A stretch of DNA of 64,000 nucleotides from NCBI GenBank assembly GCA_900315315.1, contig OMYT01000002.1, positions 121,047-185,046 on the forward strand, in the 5' to 3' direction. The stretch's first letter is position 1. The number at the start of each line of letters is the position of its first letter. A model generated the notes under the pieces. It worked only from the letters and a program-made list of their open reading frames with translations. It did not search any database and had not been told where the DNA came from. Shown one piece after another: positions 6,488 to 14,870 of the stretch. The position numbers and the translations under genes were made by a program. Source of the DNA: an uncultured Eubacteriales bacterium. GTDB taxonomy: Bacteria > Bacillota > Clostridia > Christensenellales > Aristaeellaceae.

Positions 6488-8350
6488 ATGAAGATTTATG
6501 TTTGTGTGAAACAGGTGCCTGCTTCCAATGAGACGCTGCTGGATCCGGTGACGCATACCATCATCCGGGAAGGGACGCAGTCCATCCTGAATCCTTTCGA
6601 CTCCTACGCGGTGGAAGAGGCGGTGCGGATCAAAGCCCGCTGCGGGGGAACGGTGACCGCTTTCACCATGGGCATTCCTTCGGCGGAAGGGACCCTGCGC
6701 AGGGTGATCGCGGTCGGCGCAGATGATGCCGTGCTGCTGACGGACCGGGCTTTTGCGGGATCCGATACGCTGGCTACAGCCCGGACGCTGGCCGCAGCGA
6801 TGAAGCGGAAGGGACTGCCGGATCTGATCCTTTGCGGGCGGATGGCGACGGACGGGGACACAGCCCAGGTCGGGCCGATGCTGGCAGAATGTCTGGATCT
6901 TCCGCATGTCAGCGACGTGGCGGAGATTGAAGAGGTGAAGGAAACGTACTGTGTGGTCCGGAAGATGACGGACGACGGCTATGTGCGCATGCAGGTGAAG
7001 CTTCCGGTGCTGCTGACGGTCCTGAAGGAAATCAATATTCCCCGGCTGCCTTCGGTCAGCGGGGTGCTGCGCGGAGAGAAGGCGGAGGTCGCCCGGATGA
7101 ACCGGGAGGATACGGAAATTGACGCCGGAAAGACCGGACTGAACGGGTCCGCCACGCGGGTAGTCAGGACGGAGCGACCGGTGATAACCCGGGAAACGGT
7201 ATGGATTGAGGGAACAGCAAGCGAGCAGGCAGAGAAACTGAAGGGATATCTGGAGAGCAAGACTGGGGATTCCACGGGTTTGACCGAAACGACAGAGAAG
7301 GAAAAATCAGCAACTCCGCTTCACCGCATTCAGGATGACAGGAAAACCGGAATAGCGCCGGGCGGCATATGGGTATACTGCGAACAGGGGCCGGACGAGA
7401 TCCGGTCGGTGGCTTATGAACTGCTGGGAAAAGCGTCCGAACTGGCCGGAGAAATGAAACAGACAGTAACGGCTGTGATGATCGGTGGAGCGGGAGAAGA
7501 GGCAACCTCCCTGACGGCCTGCGGTGCGGATCAGGTGCTGCTGGCGGAAATCCCGGCGGAAGAACTGCCGGATGAGCGGGTTCATACGGCTGCCCTGGAG
7601 AAACTGGTTGGAAAGTATGAGCCGTCGATCCTGCTGCTGGGCGCGACAGCCTTCGGGCGGTCGCTGGCACCGCGGCTGGCAGCCCGGCTGGAAACCGGTC
7701 TGACGGCGGACTGCACGGGGCTGGAGATTGATCCGGAGACGGGACTGCTGCGGCAGACAAGACCTGCGTTCGGCGGAAATCTGATGGCAACGATTGTATG
7801 CCCGGAGCATAAGCCGCAGATGGCGACGGTGAGGCCGAAAGTGTTCCAGAGGATCGGGGGGCAGGACACCTCATCCGGCCTTCGGCCACCTTCCCGTCAA
7901 GGGGAAGGCAATAAGGTGATCCGGGAAACGTTCGTGACGGCGGAAAGATGCTTTGAGTTTCTGGAACGGGTTCCTGCTGCGGAGGAGACAGATATCGGGG
8001 CGGCGGATGTGCTGATTTCCGTAGGACAGGGGATCGGCGGAGCAGAGAATATCGCGATGGCGGAGGAACTGGCCCGAAAGATGGGCGGAACGGTTTCTTC
8101 CAGCCGGCCGCTTGTGGACAGCGGCGTGATGCCCTATGCCCGGCAGGTGGGACAGACCGGGAAAACCGTGGCGCCGAAGCTTTACCTGGCGCTGGGGATT
8201 TCCGGGGCCATCCAGCACATGGCCGGCGTGGCGGCAAAGACGATTGTGGCGGTCAATACGGACCCGGACGCGCCGATCTTCGGCTGTGCCGATTTTGCCG
8301 TGCGCTGCGACTGCGGGGAGTTTCTGCGGGCAATGCTGGACAAGAACTGA
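6488..8350 (+). CDS. Electron transfer flavoprotein, fused beta and alpha subunits
   Basis: The 620-residue protein joins EtfB and EtfA, which are normally separate. Residues 1-260 are EtfB: MKIYVCVKQVPASNETLLDP, NPFDSYAVEEAVRIK, CGRMATDGDTAQVGPMLAE. EtfA begins near residue 295 (IWVYCEQGPDEIRSVAYELL) and includes the C-terminal FAD domain with SVGQGIGGAENIAMAEELA, SSRPLVDSGVMPYARQVGQTGKTV and YLALGISGAIQHMAGV. It carries electrons between flavoenzymes, here presumably the FAD oxidase encoded just upstream. A palindromic repeat unit (7867-7909) is inserted in frame between the two EtfA domains, adding residues reading DTSSGLRPPSRQGEGNK. The frame stays open across it. Confidence 0.93.
   Translation: MKIYVCVKQVPASNETLLDPVTHTIIREGTQSILNPFDSYAVEEAVRIKARCGGTVTAFTMGIPSAEGTLRRVIAVGADDAVLLTDRAFAGSDTLATARTLAAAMKRKGLPDLILCGRMATDGDTAQVGPMLAECLDLPHVSDVAEIEEVKETYCVVRKMTDDGYVRMQVKLPVLLTVLKEINIPRLPSVSGVLRGEKAEVARMNREDTEIDAGKTGLNGSATRVVRTERPVITRETVWIEGTASEQAEKLKGYLESKTGDSTGLTETTEKEKSATPLHRIQDDRKTGIAPGGIWVYCEQGPDEIRSVAYELLGKASELAGEMKQTVTAVMIGGAGEEATSLTACGADQVLLAEIPAEELPDERVHTAALEKLVGKYEPSILLLGATAFGRSLAPRLAARLETGLTADCTGLEIDPETGLLRQTRPAFGGNLMATIVCPEHKPQMATVRPKVFQRIGGQDTSSGLRPPSRQGEGNKVIRETFVTAERCFEFLERVPAAEETDIGAADVLISVGQGIGGAENIAMAEELARKMGGTVSSSRPLVDSGVMPYARQVGQTGKTVAPKLYLALGISGAIQHMAGVAAKTIVAVNTDPDAPIFGCADFAVRCDCGEFLRAMLDKN
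7867..7909 (+). repeat. In-frame insertion of a second palindromic repeat type inside etf
   Basis: The unit CACCTCATCCGGCC, TTCGGCC, ACCTTCCCGTCAAGGGGAAG is of a kind commonly seen between genes in gut Clostridia. It contains two hairpins, GGCC-TTC-GGCC and CCTTCCC-GTCAA-GGGGAAGG. Here it lies within the coding sequence at the EtfA interdomain linker. Confidence 0.75.
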
Positions 8351-8352
8351 CA

Positions 8353-8384
8353 GGAAAGCTTGCATAAAAACAAGCTTTCCTTTA
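8353..8384 (+). terminator. Terminator after the Etf gene
   Basis: GGAAAGCTTG (8353-8362) pairs perfectly with CAAGCTTTCC (8371-8380) over an 8-nt loop, followed by TTTAT; it starts two bases after the stop codon. Confidence 0.8.
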
Positions 8385-8389
8385 TACTT

Positions 8390-8522
8390 GGGGGGCTTTC
8401 CGATCGCCCCCCACACCCCCTTCGGTTTTTATATGTGTTGGGAGGCTTTCCGATCGCCCCTACACCCCTTCGGCTTTATATGTGTTGGGAGGCTTTCCGA
8501 TCGCCCCCCGAACCCCCTTTGG
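8390..8522 (+). repeat. Three tandem palindromic CTTTCCGATCG repeats, copies 3-5
   Basis: Copies at 8390-8425, 8440-8473 and 8487-8522, separated by related linkers reading TTATATGTGTT. Arms vary: the middle copy has GGGAGGC against GCCCC, and the last ends CTTTGG instead of CTTCGG. Together they fill the gap between the Etf terminator and the YhiN gene. Confidence 0.9.
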
Positions 8523-8566
8523 CTTAAGTGTGTGGGGCAAATGCGTACAGGAAACCGGAGGATTTC

Positions 8567-9829
8567 ATGGCGGATGTACTGGTCATCGGCGGCGGCGCCG
8601 CCGGGATGATGGCCGCGATCTTTGCAGCCCGGGCAGGGGCGGGTGTTACCCTGCTGGAACATAACGAAAAACTCGGAAAGAAAATCTATATAACCGGGAA
8701 AGGCCGCTGTAACCTGACCAACGACTGCACGATGGATGAGTTCCTGGCTCAGGTACCCCGCAATCCGCGGTTTCTATACAGCGCACTGACCTTTTTTGCA
8801 CCGCGGGACATGATGGCCCTGCTGGAAGAAAACGGATGCCCGGTGACTGTGCAGCGGGGGAGGCGCGTGTTTCCCTCAAGCGAAAAGGCCAGCGACGTGA
8901 CAAAGACGCTGACGGGCCTGATGCGGAAACTGGATGTCCGGGTGCGGCTGAATACAGGTGTTCGCGGCCTGCGAACGGACGGGGATACGGTGACCGGCGC
9001 GGAGCTGGAAGACGGCTCTTTTCTTGAGGCGGACAGCGTGATCCTGGCCTGCGGCGGACTGAGCTATCCGGCGACCGGATCGACAGGTGACGGATACCGG
9101 ATCGCGGAGGCGCTCGGACATACCATCGTTCCGACATCTCCGGTGCTGGTCGGGCTGGAAACAGAGGAAGACTGGCCCCGTACCCTGCAGGGGCTGAGCC
9201 TGAAGAACGTTACGCTGACGATGACAAACAGTAAAAAGACCCTGTACAACGAGCTGGGGGAACTGCTGTTCACCCATTTCGGAATATCCGGCCCGCTGGT
9301 GCTTGAAGCCAGCTGTCATCTGCCGGAGACAGCACACGGCGCTGCGCTGCAGCTGGACCTGAAGCCGGGACTGACCCGGGAACAGCTGGATGCTCGGCTG
9401 CGCCGGGATTTCCTTGCCTCGGGCAAAAAGCAGTTGTCGAACGTGCTGCCGGGACTACTGCCGGCAAGGCTGGCGGAACTTTTTCCCCGGCTGTGCAGCA
9501 TTCCGGAAAGCCTGGCATGCAACCAGGTGACGACGGCACAAAGGGAGACGCTGCTGAATATGCTGAAGGCGCTTCCGCTGACAGTGCGTGCGCCGAGGCC
9601 GATCGCGGAGGCCGTGGTGACCCGGGGCGGGGTCAGCGTGAAAGAAATCGAACCGGGGACGATGCGGAGCAGGAAATACGGAAATCTGTATTTTGCAGGA
9701 GAAATGATTGATGTGGACGCGCATACGGGCGGGTATAATCTGCAGATTGCGTGGTCAACAGGTGCCCTGGCAGGGGGAAATGCCTGTGGGGGCTTTCCGA
9801 TCGCCCCCACGCCCCTTCGGAATGAATAA
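8567..9829 (+). CDS. YhiN/HI0933-family NAD(P)/FAD-dependent oxidoreductase
   Basis: A 420-residue flavoprotein of the HI0933 family. It begins MADVLVIGGGAAGMMAAIFA, a Rossmann dinucleotide motif, followed by the family hallmark KIYITGKGRCNLTN at about residues 36-49. Later blocks include ACGGLSYPATGSTGDGY and, near the end, TRGGVSVKEIEPGTM and FAGEMIDVDAHTGGYNLQIAWSTG (in two pieces), typical of the C-terminal FAD contact. The physiological substrate of the family is not established. ATG 8567 follows CCGGAGGA. The last 14 residues (from GGFPIAPTPLRNE) are encoded by a palindromic repeat copy that overlaps the 3' end, so the original stop codon appears to have been displaced. Confidence 0.9.
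   Translation: MADVLVIGGGAAGMMAAIFAARAGAGVTLLEHNEKLGKKIYITGKGRCNLTNDCTMDEFLAQVPRNPRFLYSALTFFAPRDMMALLEENGCPVTVQRGRRVFPSSEKASDVTKTLTGLMRKLDVRVRLNTGVRGLRTDGDTVTGAELEDGSFLEADSVILACGGLSYPATGSTGDGYRIAEALGHTIVPTSPVLVGLETEEDWPRTLQGLSLKNVTLTMTNSKKTLYNELGELLFTHFGISGPLVLEASCHLPETAHGAALQLDLKPGLTREQLDARLRRDFLASGKKQLSNVLPGLLPARLAELFPRLCSIPESLACNQVTTAQRETLLNMLKALPLTVRAPRPIAEAVVTRGGVSVKEIEPGTMRSRKYGNLYFAGEMIDVDAHTGGYNLQIAWSTGALAGGNACGGFPIAPTPLRNE
9788..9820 (+). repeat. Palindromic CTTTCCGATCG repeat, copy 6, inside a coding sequence
   Basis: Five-G arm, CTTTCCGATCG, five-C arm, ACG, CCCCTTCGG. It supplies the C-terminal codons of the YhiN-type flavoprotein, which then stops at 9827-9829. Confidence 0.9.
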
Positions 9830-9867
9830 AAAAAGCTGAATGTTATTGTTAGAGGTATTGACACTTT

Positions 9868-10869
9868 ATGACCTATATTATTCTTGACCTGGAATGGAAC
9901 CAGCCTATCTCTTATCAGAGCCGGACATACCGGGAGGTAGGGGATAAGCTGATTTTTGAGATGATCCAGATCGGCGCGGTGAAACTGGACGCCGAGCTGA
10001 ACCCGGCCGATTCGGTTTCGATCCCGATTGCGCCGACCCATTACCTGCGGATCCATCCGCGGATCAAACGGATGACGGGGCTGGACTCGGAGACGCTGGC
10101 CGGAGCGCCGAACTTCCGGGAAGCGCTGGAACAGTTTGCCGGCTGGTGCGGTGAGGATTACGCGCTGCTGACCTGGGGGATTGACGACGTGAGTGTTCTG
10201 TACCAGAACATCCGCTTTTTCCACTGCGAGGATATCGCCCTGGCACCCCTGTATGACATCCAGAAGCTGTTCAGCCAGGTTCACAAGCTGAAAGACCGGG
10301 CCGGCCTGAAAACGGCGATGGAACTGACGGAGATCGAGCCGGATGAGAATATGGCTTTTCATAACGCGCTGAACGACGCATGGTACACGGCGCTCGTGTT
10401 CAAAACGCTTCCCGAACCTGATGCTGTGCTGAATTTCCCGCAGGAGCCGAAGGAACTGATTCATACCCGACGGGTTGCCCGGGAAAAGACGCCGGGGGAG
10501 ATCTTTGACTCCGTACGGGAGGCACTGGAGAGCGAAAGCGCAATTCATCCGACCTGTCCGCGGTGCGGAAGGGTTCTGACGATGGACGGCGAATATATTA
10601 AACAGAGTGCCGATAAATATATTGCTGTTGCCCGGTGCAAAAACCACGGCAGGATCCTGATCCGTCTGCGTTTCCGGATCGATGACGACGGGAAAAAGAT
10701 CATGACGCGTACCACCGCACCGGCGACCAACGCCAACGTGGCTTACGTTCATACCAAACAGCTGCAGATGCGTGAAAGACAGGCAAAATATCTGCAGGAG
10801 CACGGCTCTCTCCCTGATCCGGATGAAGAACTGCTGAACGCGGAAGTGTCCAGTATGCCGTTTGACTGA
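9868..10869 (+). CDS. DEDDh 3'-5' exonuclease with C-terminal zinc ribbon
   Basis: The 333-residue protein has the three exonuclease motifs of the RNase T/DnaQ/KapD superfamily: ExoI DLEWNQP at residues 7-13, ExoII in LLTWGIDDVSVL at about 107-118, and ExoIII HNALNDAWYTA at about 168-178 with the catalytic His of the DEDDh type. A C-terminal segment (about 228-262) has CPRCGR and a later ARCKNHGR, spaced like a small zinc ribbon that could bind nucleic acid. It is cytosolic and likely trims RNA or DNA 3' ends. It follows the YhiN gene by 38 bp and may be in its operon. The specific substrate is unknown. Confidence 0.87.
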   Translation: MTYIILDLEWNQPISYQSRTYREVGDKLIFEMIQIGAVKLDAELNPADSVSIPIAPTHYLRIHPRIKRMTGLDSETLAGAPNFREALEQFAGWCGEDYALLTWGIDDVSVLYQNIRFFHCEDIALAPLYDIQKLFSQVHKLKDRAGLKTAMELTEIEPDENMAFHNALNDAWYTALVFKTLPEPDAVLNFPQEPKELIHTRRVAREKTPGEIFDSVREALESESAIHPTCPRCGRVLTMDGEYIKQSADKYIAVARCKNHGRILIRLRFRIDDDGKKIMTRTTAPATNANVAYVHTKQLQMRERQAKYLQEHGSLPDPDEELLNAEVSSMPFD

Positions 10870-10933
10870 TTCAGAGTGGAGAGTTAAGAGCGGAGAGTGA
10901 AGTCCACAGAGTCCAGAATAAGGAGGGCTAAAG

Positions 10934-12580
10934 ATGATTATCCGGTCGATGAACAATGAAAAAGAGTTTCCGGAGGGCAGGACCGTTCAGGAGTGCCTGA
11001 AAGCGCTTGACGCGTTTCCGCGGGGAACGCTGGCGGCTCAGTCCGGCGGCGTGGTGCGGGAACTGAACGATTCGCTGAATCAGGACTGTACGCTGATTCC
11101 GCTGACGCTGGAGAATGAGGAAGGCCGCAGGATTTATGAGCGTTCCCTGCGCTTTGTGATGCTGCTGGCGCTGCGGCACCTGTATCCCATGCAGCGGGTA
11201 CGGATCGAGTATTCCGTGGGATACGGCGTGTTCGTACGGCTGCCGGGGATCGAACTGCACCGGCAGGATATCGTACGCATTGAAAACGAAATGAGGCGGC
11301 TGGCGGATCTGGATCTGGTGTTTGAAAAGAAGCGCTGGACAAAGGAAGACGCCATCCGGTATTTTGAGGAGGAGAAGCAGGAAGACAAGGTGGAACTGCT
11401 CCGCCGCCGCCCGGTGCCGTATTTCAACATGTATTCGATCGACGGCATGTGGGAATACTTCTACGGCGCGATGACGGTCTCAACCGGCTATGTGCGGGTC
11501 TTTACGATGTTCGAGCTGCGCGGCGGCTTTGTGCTGCAGCTGCCGGCCGGGGCGGACTTTGACCATGCCGCGCCGTATATCTACCGGCCGAAGCACCTGG
11601 AGGTGTTTGCACAGAGCGCGGACTGGTGCGAAATCCTCGGTGTAACCAACGTGAGCGACCTGAGCCGCATGATTGAGGATCACAGGCTGCGCCATTTCAT
11701 CCGGGTGAATGAGGCACTGCATGAAGCCGCGATCAACGAAATTGCCCGGAAGATCCATGAGCAGCACAAGCATGTGGTGCTGCTGGCCGGCCCGTCCTCC
11801 AGCGGCAAAACAACCTTTGCCGGACGGCTGGCGATTCACCTGCAGATGTACGGGCATCCCTGCCGGCGGATCTCCATGGACGACTTCTATATTAACCGCG
11901 AAGATCTCCCGATGCAGGTGGACGGCACCCGGGATTTTGACTCGCTGGAGGCGCTGGATGTGAAGCTGATGACAGATTCGCTGACCGGCCTGCTCAACGG
12001 CGAGGAAGTGTTCATGCCGAACTTTGACTTTGCCGCAGGTGTGAAGGATTACATGACGCCGCCGACGAAGCTGGAACCCGGGGAGATTATCATCCTCGAA
12101 GGCATTCACGGGTTGAATCCGGCAATTTCCGAAACCCTGCCGGCGGACGAGATTTACCGGGTATTTGCCAGCGCGCTGACCTGCCTGAACCTGGACGACC
12201 ACAACCGGATCCGGACCACGGACGTGCGTCTGCTGCGCCGTATTGTGCGGGACAACCAGTTCCGCGACTATCCGCCGGAGGAAACGCTGGCAATCTGGCC
12301 GAAGGTGCGCAGCGCGGAGGAAAAATACATCTTTACATATCAGGAAAACGCGGACAGCATGTTCAATACCGCGCTGCAGTATGAACTGCCGGTGCTGAAG
12401 CTGTTTGCCTATGACCTGCTGAAGGAAGTTTCTTCCGATTCACCGAATTATCTGCTGGCACGCCGGCTGATCAAGACGCTGAATTATCTGCCTGACCTCG
12501 ATCCGGAAGTGCTGGATGAGATTCCGCCGCTGTCGCTGCTGCGGGAGTTTATCGGGGGCTGTACATTGGAAGATGCGTAA
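10934..12580 (+). CDS. Nucleoside (uridine) kinase-like protein with N-terminal TGS-type region
   Basis: A 548-residue modular protein. Residues 1-60 resemble a TGS domain and 60-230 resemble the second additional (editing-like) domain of threonyl-tRNA synthetase. From about 270 there is a phosphoribulokinase/uridine kinase domain: Walker A GPSSSGKTTFAGRL, RRISMDDFYINREDLP and a Walker B-like EIIILEGIHGLNP. Clostridia commonly carry such proteins annotated as nucleoside kinases. It would phosphorylate a nucleoside with ATP in the cytoplasm; the tRNA-synthetase-like half suggests RNA or nucleotide sensing, which is inference. ATG 10934 sits seven bases after AGGAGGG. Confidence 0.88.
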   Translation: MIIRSMNNEKEFPEGRTVQECLKALDAFPRGTLAAQSGGVVRELNDSLNQDCTLIPLTLENEEGRRIYERSLRFVMLLALRHLYPMQRVRIEYSVGYGVFVRLPGIELHRQDIVRIENEMRRLADLDLVFEKKRWTKEDAIRYFEEEKQEDKVELLRRRPVPYFNMYSIDGMWEYFYGAMTVSTGYVRVFTMFELRGGFVLQLPAGADFDHAAPYIYRPKHLEVFAQSADWCEILGVTNVSDLSRMIEDHRLRHFIRVNEALHEAAINEIARKIHEQHKHVVLLAGPSSSGKTTFAGRLAIHLQMYGHPCRRISMDDFYINREDLPMQVDGTRDFDSLEALDVKLMTDSLTGLLNGEEVFMPNFDFAAGVKDYMTPPTKLEPGEIIILEGIHGLNPAISETLPADEIYRVFASALTCLNLDDHNRIRTTDVRLLRRIVRDNQFRDYPPEETLAIWPKVRSAEEKYIFTYQENADSMFNTALQYELPVLKLFAYDLLKEVSSDSPNYLLARRLIKTLNYLPDLDPEVLDEIPPLSLLREFIGGCTLEDA

Positions 12581-12600
12581 TATCAGGTTCTGAACCATAT

Positions 12601-12661
12601 CAGCGACAATTACACACTGGAAAATGAATAGAAATCACTGAGAACTGTCTTTTTGTCGCTG
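12601..12661 (+). other. Long-range 9-bp dyad in the leader of the D-lactate dehydrogenase gene
   Basis: CAGCGACAA (12601-12609) and TTGTCGCTG (12653-12661) are perfect complements separated by 43 nt, ending just before the ribosome site of the next gene. A GGTT-CT-GAACC mini-hairpin precedes it. A regulatory leader fold is possible; no known class was recognised. Confidence 0.4.
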
Positions 12662-12683
12662 AATCATGAAGGAGATGAAATCA

Positions 12684-13721
12684 TTGACAAAGGTTGCGTT
12701 TTTTGACACAAAGGCATATGACAAACCGTCTTTTGAACAATACGGAAATCAGCATGACATCCGGTTCCGCTTTCTGGAAACAAAACTGAATGAGGATACG
12801 GTTGATCTGGCCAAAGGATGCGACGCGGTCTGTGTTTTCGTGAATGACACGGTCAATGCCGCAGTGATCGATAAGCTGTATGAATACGGCGTCAAAATCA
12901 TTGCACTCCGCTCTGCCGGCTATAATAATGTGGATCTCCGGTCAGCGTACGGGAAAATCCATGTGGTACATGTTCCTGCTTATTCCCCGTACGCGGTTGC
13001 GGAGCACGCCATGGCGCTTCTGCTGACTTCCGTCCGGCGTATCCACAAAGCTTATAACCGGACAAGGGAATTCAATTTCTCACTGAACGGGCTGACCGGA
13101 TTCGATTTGCACGGCAAGACAGCCGGTGTGATCGGTACCGGCAAAATCGGCCGGATCTTTATTGACATCTGCCGCGGATTCGGCATGAAGGTGATTGCCT
13201 ATGACCTTTTCCCGGCAATGGACAGCGGCATTGAATATGTTCCATTGGAGACGCTCTTTGAGCATAGCGATATCATTTCCCTGCACTGCCCGCTGACGGA
13301 TGATACCCGGCACATGATCAACGCGGCTGCTATTGAAAAGATGAAGAAGGGCGTTGTGATTGTCAACACTTCCAGAGGCGGACTGATCGATGCGGAAGCA
13401 TTACTGGAAGGAATCAAGGCCCGGAAGATCGGCGCAGCCTGTCTGGACGTATACGAGGAAGAAGCGGACATTTTCTTTGAAGACCGGTCCGGGCACATCA
13501 TGGACGACGATCTCCTGTCCCGGCTGATCTCCATGCCGAACGTGATTGTCACTTCTCACCAGGCCTTCCTGACGGAGGAGGCATTGAACAATATTGCTGA
13601 AACGACAGTGAACAATATCCGTTCCTGTTTTGAGAACGACGGAATCTGTGACAATGAATTGTGTTACCGCTGCGGAAATATTGAGCAGTGCAAAAAAGTA
13701 AGAAAGCAGCGCTGCTTTTGA
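12684..13721 (+). CDS. D-lactate dehydrogenase (2-hydroxyacid dehydrogenase family)
   Basis: About 345 residues. It starts MTKVAFFDTKAYDKPSFEQ, the standard N-terminus of fermentative D-LDH, and this sets the start at TTG 12684, nine bases after AAGGAG; ATGs at 12666 and 12675 overlap the ribosome site. Catalytic residues are seen: Arg in SRGG region and the substrate Arg in IIALRSAGYNNVDL, NAD motif GVIGTGKIGRIF, Glu in DVYEEEAD and catalytic His in VTSHQAFLT. It reduces pyruvate to D-lactate with NADH. The C-terminus carries an added Cys-rich tail of about 24 residues (CDNELCYRCGN, then C and RCF), possibly a metal or redox site. Confidence 0.92.
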   Translation: MTKVAFFDTKAYDKPSFEQYGNQHDIRFRFLETKLNEDTVDLAKGCDAVCVFVNDTVNAAVIDKLYEYGVKIIALRSAGYNNVDLRSAYGKIHVVHVPAYSPYAVAEHAMALLLTSVRRIHKAYNRTREFNFSLNGLTGFDLHGKTAGVIGTGKIGRIFIDICRGFGMKVIAYDLFPAMDSGIEYVPLETLFEHSDIISLHCPLTDDTRHMINAAAIEKMKKGVVIVNTSRGGLIDAEALLEGIKARKIGAACLDVYEEEADIFFEDRSGHIMDDDLLSRLISMPNVIVTSHQAFLTEEALNNIAETTVNNIRSCFENDGICDNELCYRCGNIEQCKKVRKQRCF

Positions 13722-13955
13722 TCTGGGACAGAATCAGGGAAAACTGGCCTGCGTATAATAAGGCAATTACGCCTGCCAATAGGATGGGGGCTGTTGCAGA
13801 GATGTTCCGTTCGCGGCCGGGAGCGGAACCGAATTAAAAATCTTGAAGCAGCGCGAACTGGTGGATTTCGCAGTTGAGTGGATTGAAAACAACAGAAGGA
13901 ACAGAACAAAAGAGACCGCGGAAAACGGTTAAAATGAACAGGAGTTGAAACAGAA
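13722..13955 (+). other. Intergenic stretch with two short coding-like frames
   Basis: No complete gene is present. One open frame overlapping the D-LDH stop reads LIWDRIRENWPAYNKAITPA and ends at an AATTAA near 13836. A second (13843-13932, from TTG) reads LKQRELVDFAVEWIENNRR and ends in TAA. Both have protein-like composition and may be remnants of deleted genes or tiny proteins. I do not recognise a family. Confidence 0.3.
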
Positions 13956-14846
13956 ATGGCAGCAATTCCTTATTTCAAAGCTGAAAAGATCGCAGACGGG
14001 AGCTGGATGATCAAAAACGCATTTGTGGATCAGTCTTACGCGATCTGCTATCTCATCGAAGGCAGGGATTTCGCCCTTCTGATTGATTCAATCATCGGAC
14101 TGGGGAACCTGAAAGCATTCTGCGGAACTCTGACGGATAAACCTGTCAAACTTGTCAACACGCATGCGCATTCCGATCATGTCGGAGGCAATTTCCATTT
14201 TGACGAGTGCTGGATTCATCACCGGGACATCGGCTTTTTCCAGACCTGTATCGGCATCAGGAAAGAGCAGCTTTTTGAAATGGCAAAGCAGACATCCCTG
14301 CCGGAATACCGGGATCAGATTGAACCGGACGACAATTTCGCGGACTGGAATCCCATGAAGGTTTTTCCGCTGTACGACGGCGATGTTTTTGACCTGGGAG
14401 ACCGGACCATTGAAGTGGTCGAGGTGGGAGGACATACCGCCGGATCCATCGTCCTGATTGATCATAAAACCCGGATTGCCTATACCGGAGACGCCTGTAA
14501 CGGAAACACACTCCTGGAGTTTTCCAATTCGCTCCCGATTATTTCCTATATGAGGAATCTGCTGCACCTGAAAGAACATCAGCAGGAATTTGATCAGATG
14601 TACGGCGGGCATGAGACCTTCGATGCTTCCCTGGTGGACGAAGCGATTGAAACAGTCGCGAAAGTCATTGCCGGCACAGATGACCGCTGTGAGAGGACAG
14701 GAATCCTGGGCGGACCGGTGCTCTATGCCGCGGAGAAGGTGATGGACGGATATGAACGGGTGGACGGGAAGCGCTTTAATATGAGCTATATTCCTTCAAA
14801 GGTGCTGTCCGGCGGGGAAACCAGGCAGGTTATCCGGGCAGAATAA
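13956..14846 (+). CDS. MBL-fold metallo-hydrolase
   Basis: A 296-residue metallo-beta-lactamase-fold protein. The zinc motif HAHSDHVGG lies at about residues 69-77, further ligands in GGHTAGSIVLID (about 160-171) and YTGDACNG (about 177-184), with a final candidate His in MYGGHETFD (about 216-224). No signal peptide, so it acts in the cytoplasm on an unknown substrate such as a thioester or phosphodiester. ATG follows CAGGAG at 13-18 bases. The GNAT gene starts 25 bp after its stop and is probably co-transcribed. Confidence 0.88.
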   Translation: MAAIPYFKAEKIADGSWMIKNAFVDQSYAICYLIEGRDFALLIDSIIGLGNLKAFCGTLTDKPVKLVNTHAHSDHVGGNFHFDECWIHHRDIGFFQTCIGIRKEQLFEMAKQTSLPEYRDQIEPDDNFADWNPMKVFPLYDGDVFDLGDRTIEVVEVGGHTAGSIVLIDHKTRIAYTGDACNGNTLLEFSNSLPIISYMRNLLHLKEHQQEFDQMYGGHETFDASLVDEAIETVAKVIAGTDDRCERTGILGGPVLYAAEKVMDGYERVDGKRFNMSYIPSKVLSGGETRQVIRAE

Positions 14847-14870
14847 AAGCATATGACAGGAGCGCCTGCA

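Noticed and set aside
8528-8566. Upstream start of the YhiN-type gene inside the repeat spacer
   Set aside because: The ATG at 8567 has a ribosome site and begins the conserved Rossmann motif; the upstream extension derives from repeat-linked sequence.
9316-10956. 546-codon minus-strand frame over the YhiN and exonuclease genes
   Set aside because: Shadow of two well-supported plus-strand genes, and it crosses their boundary and a repeat copy.
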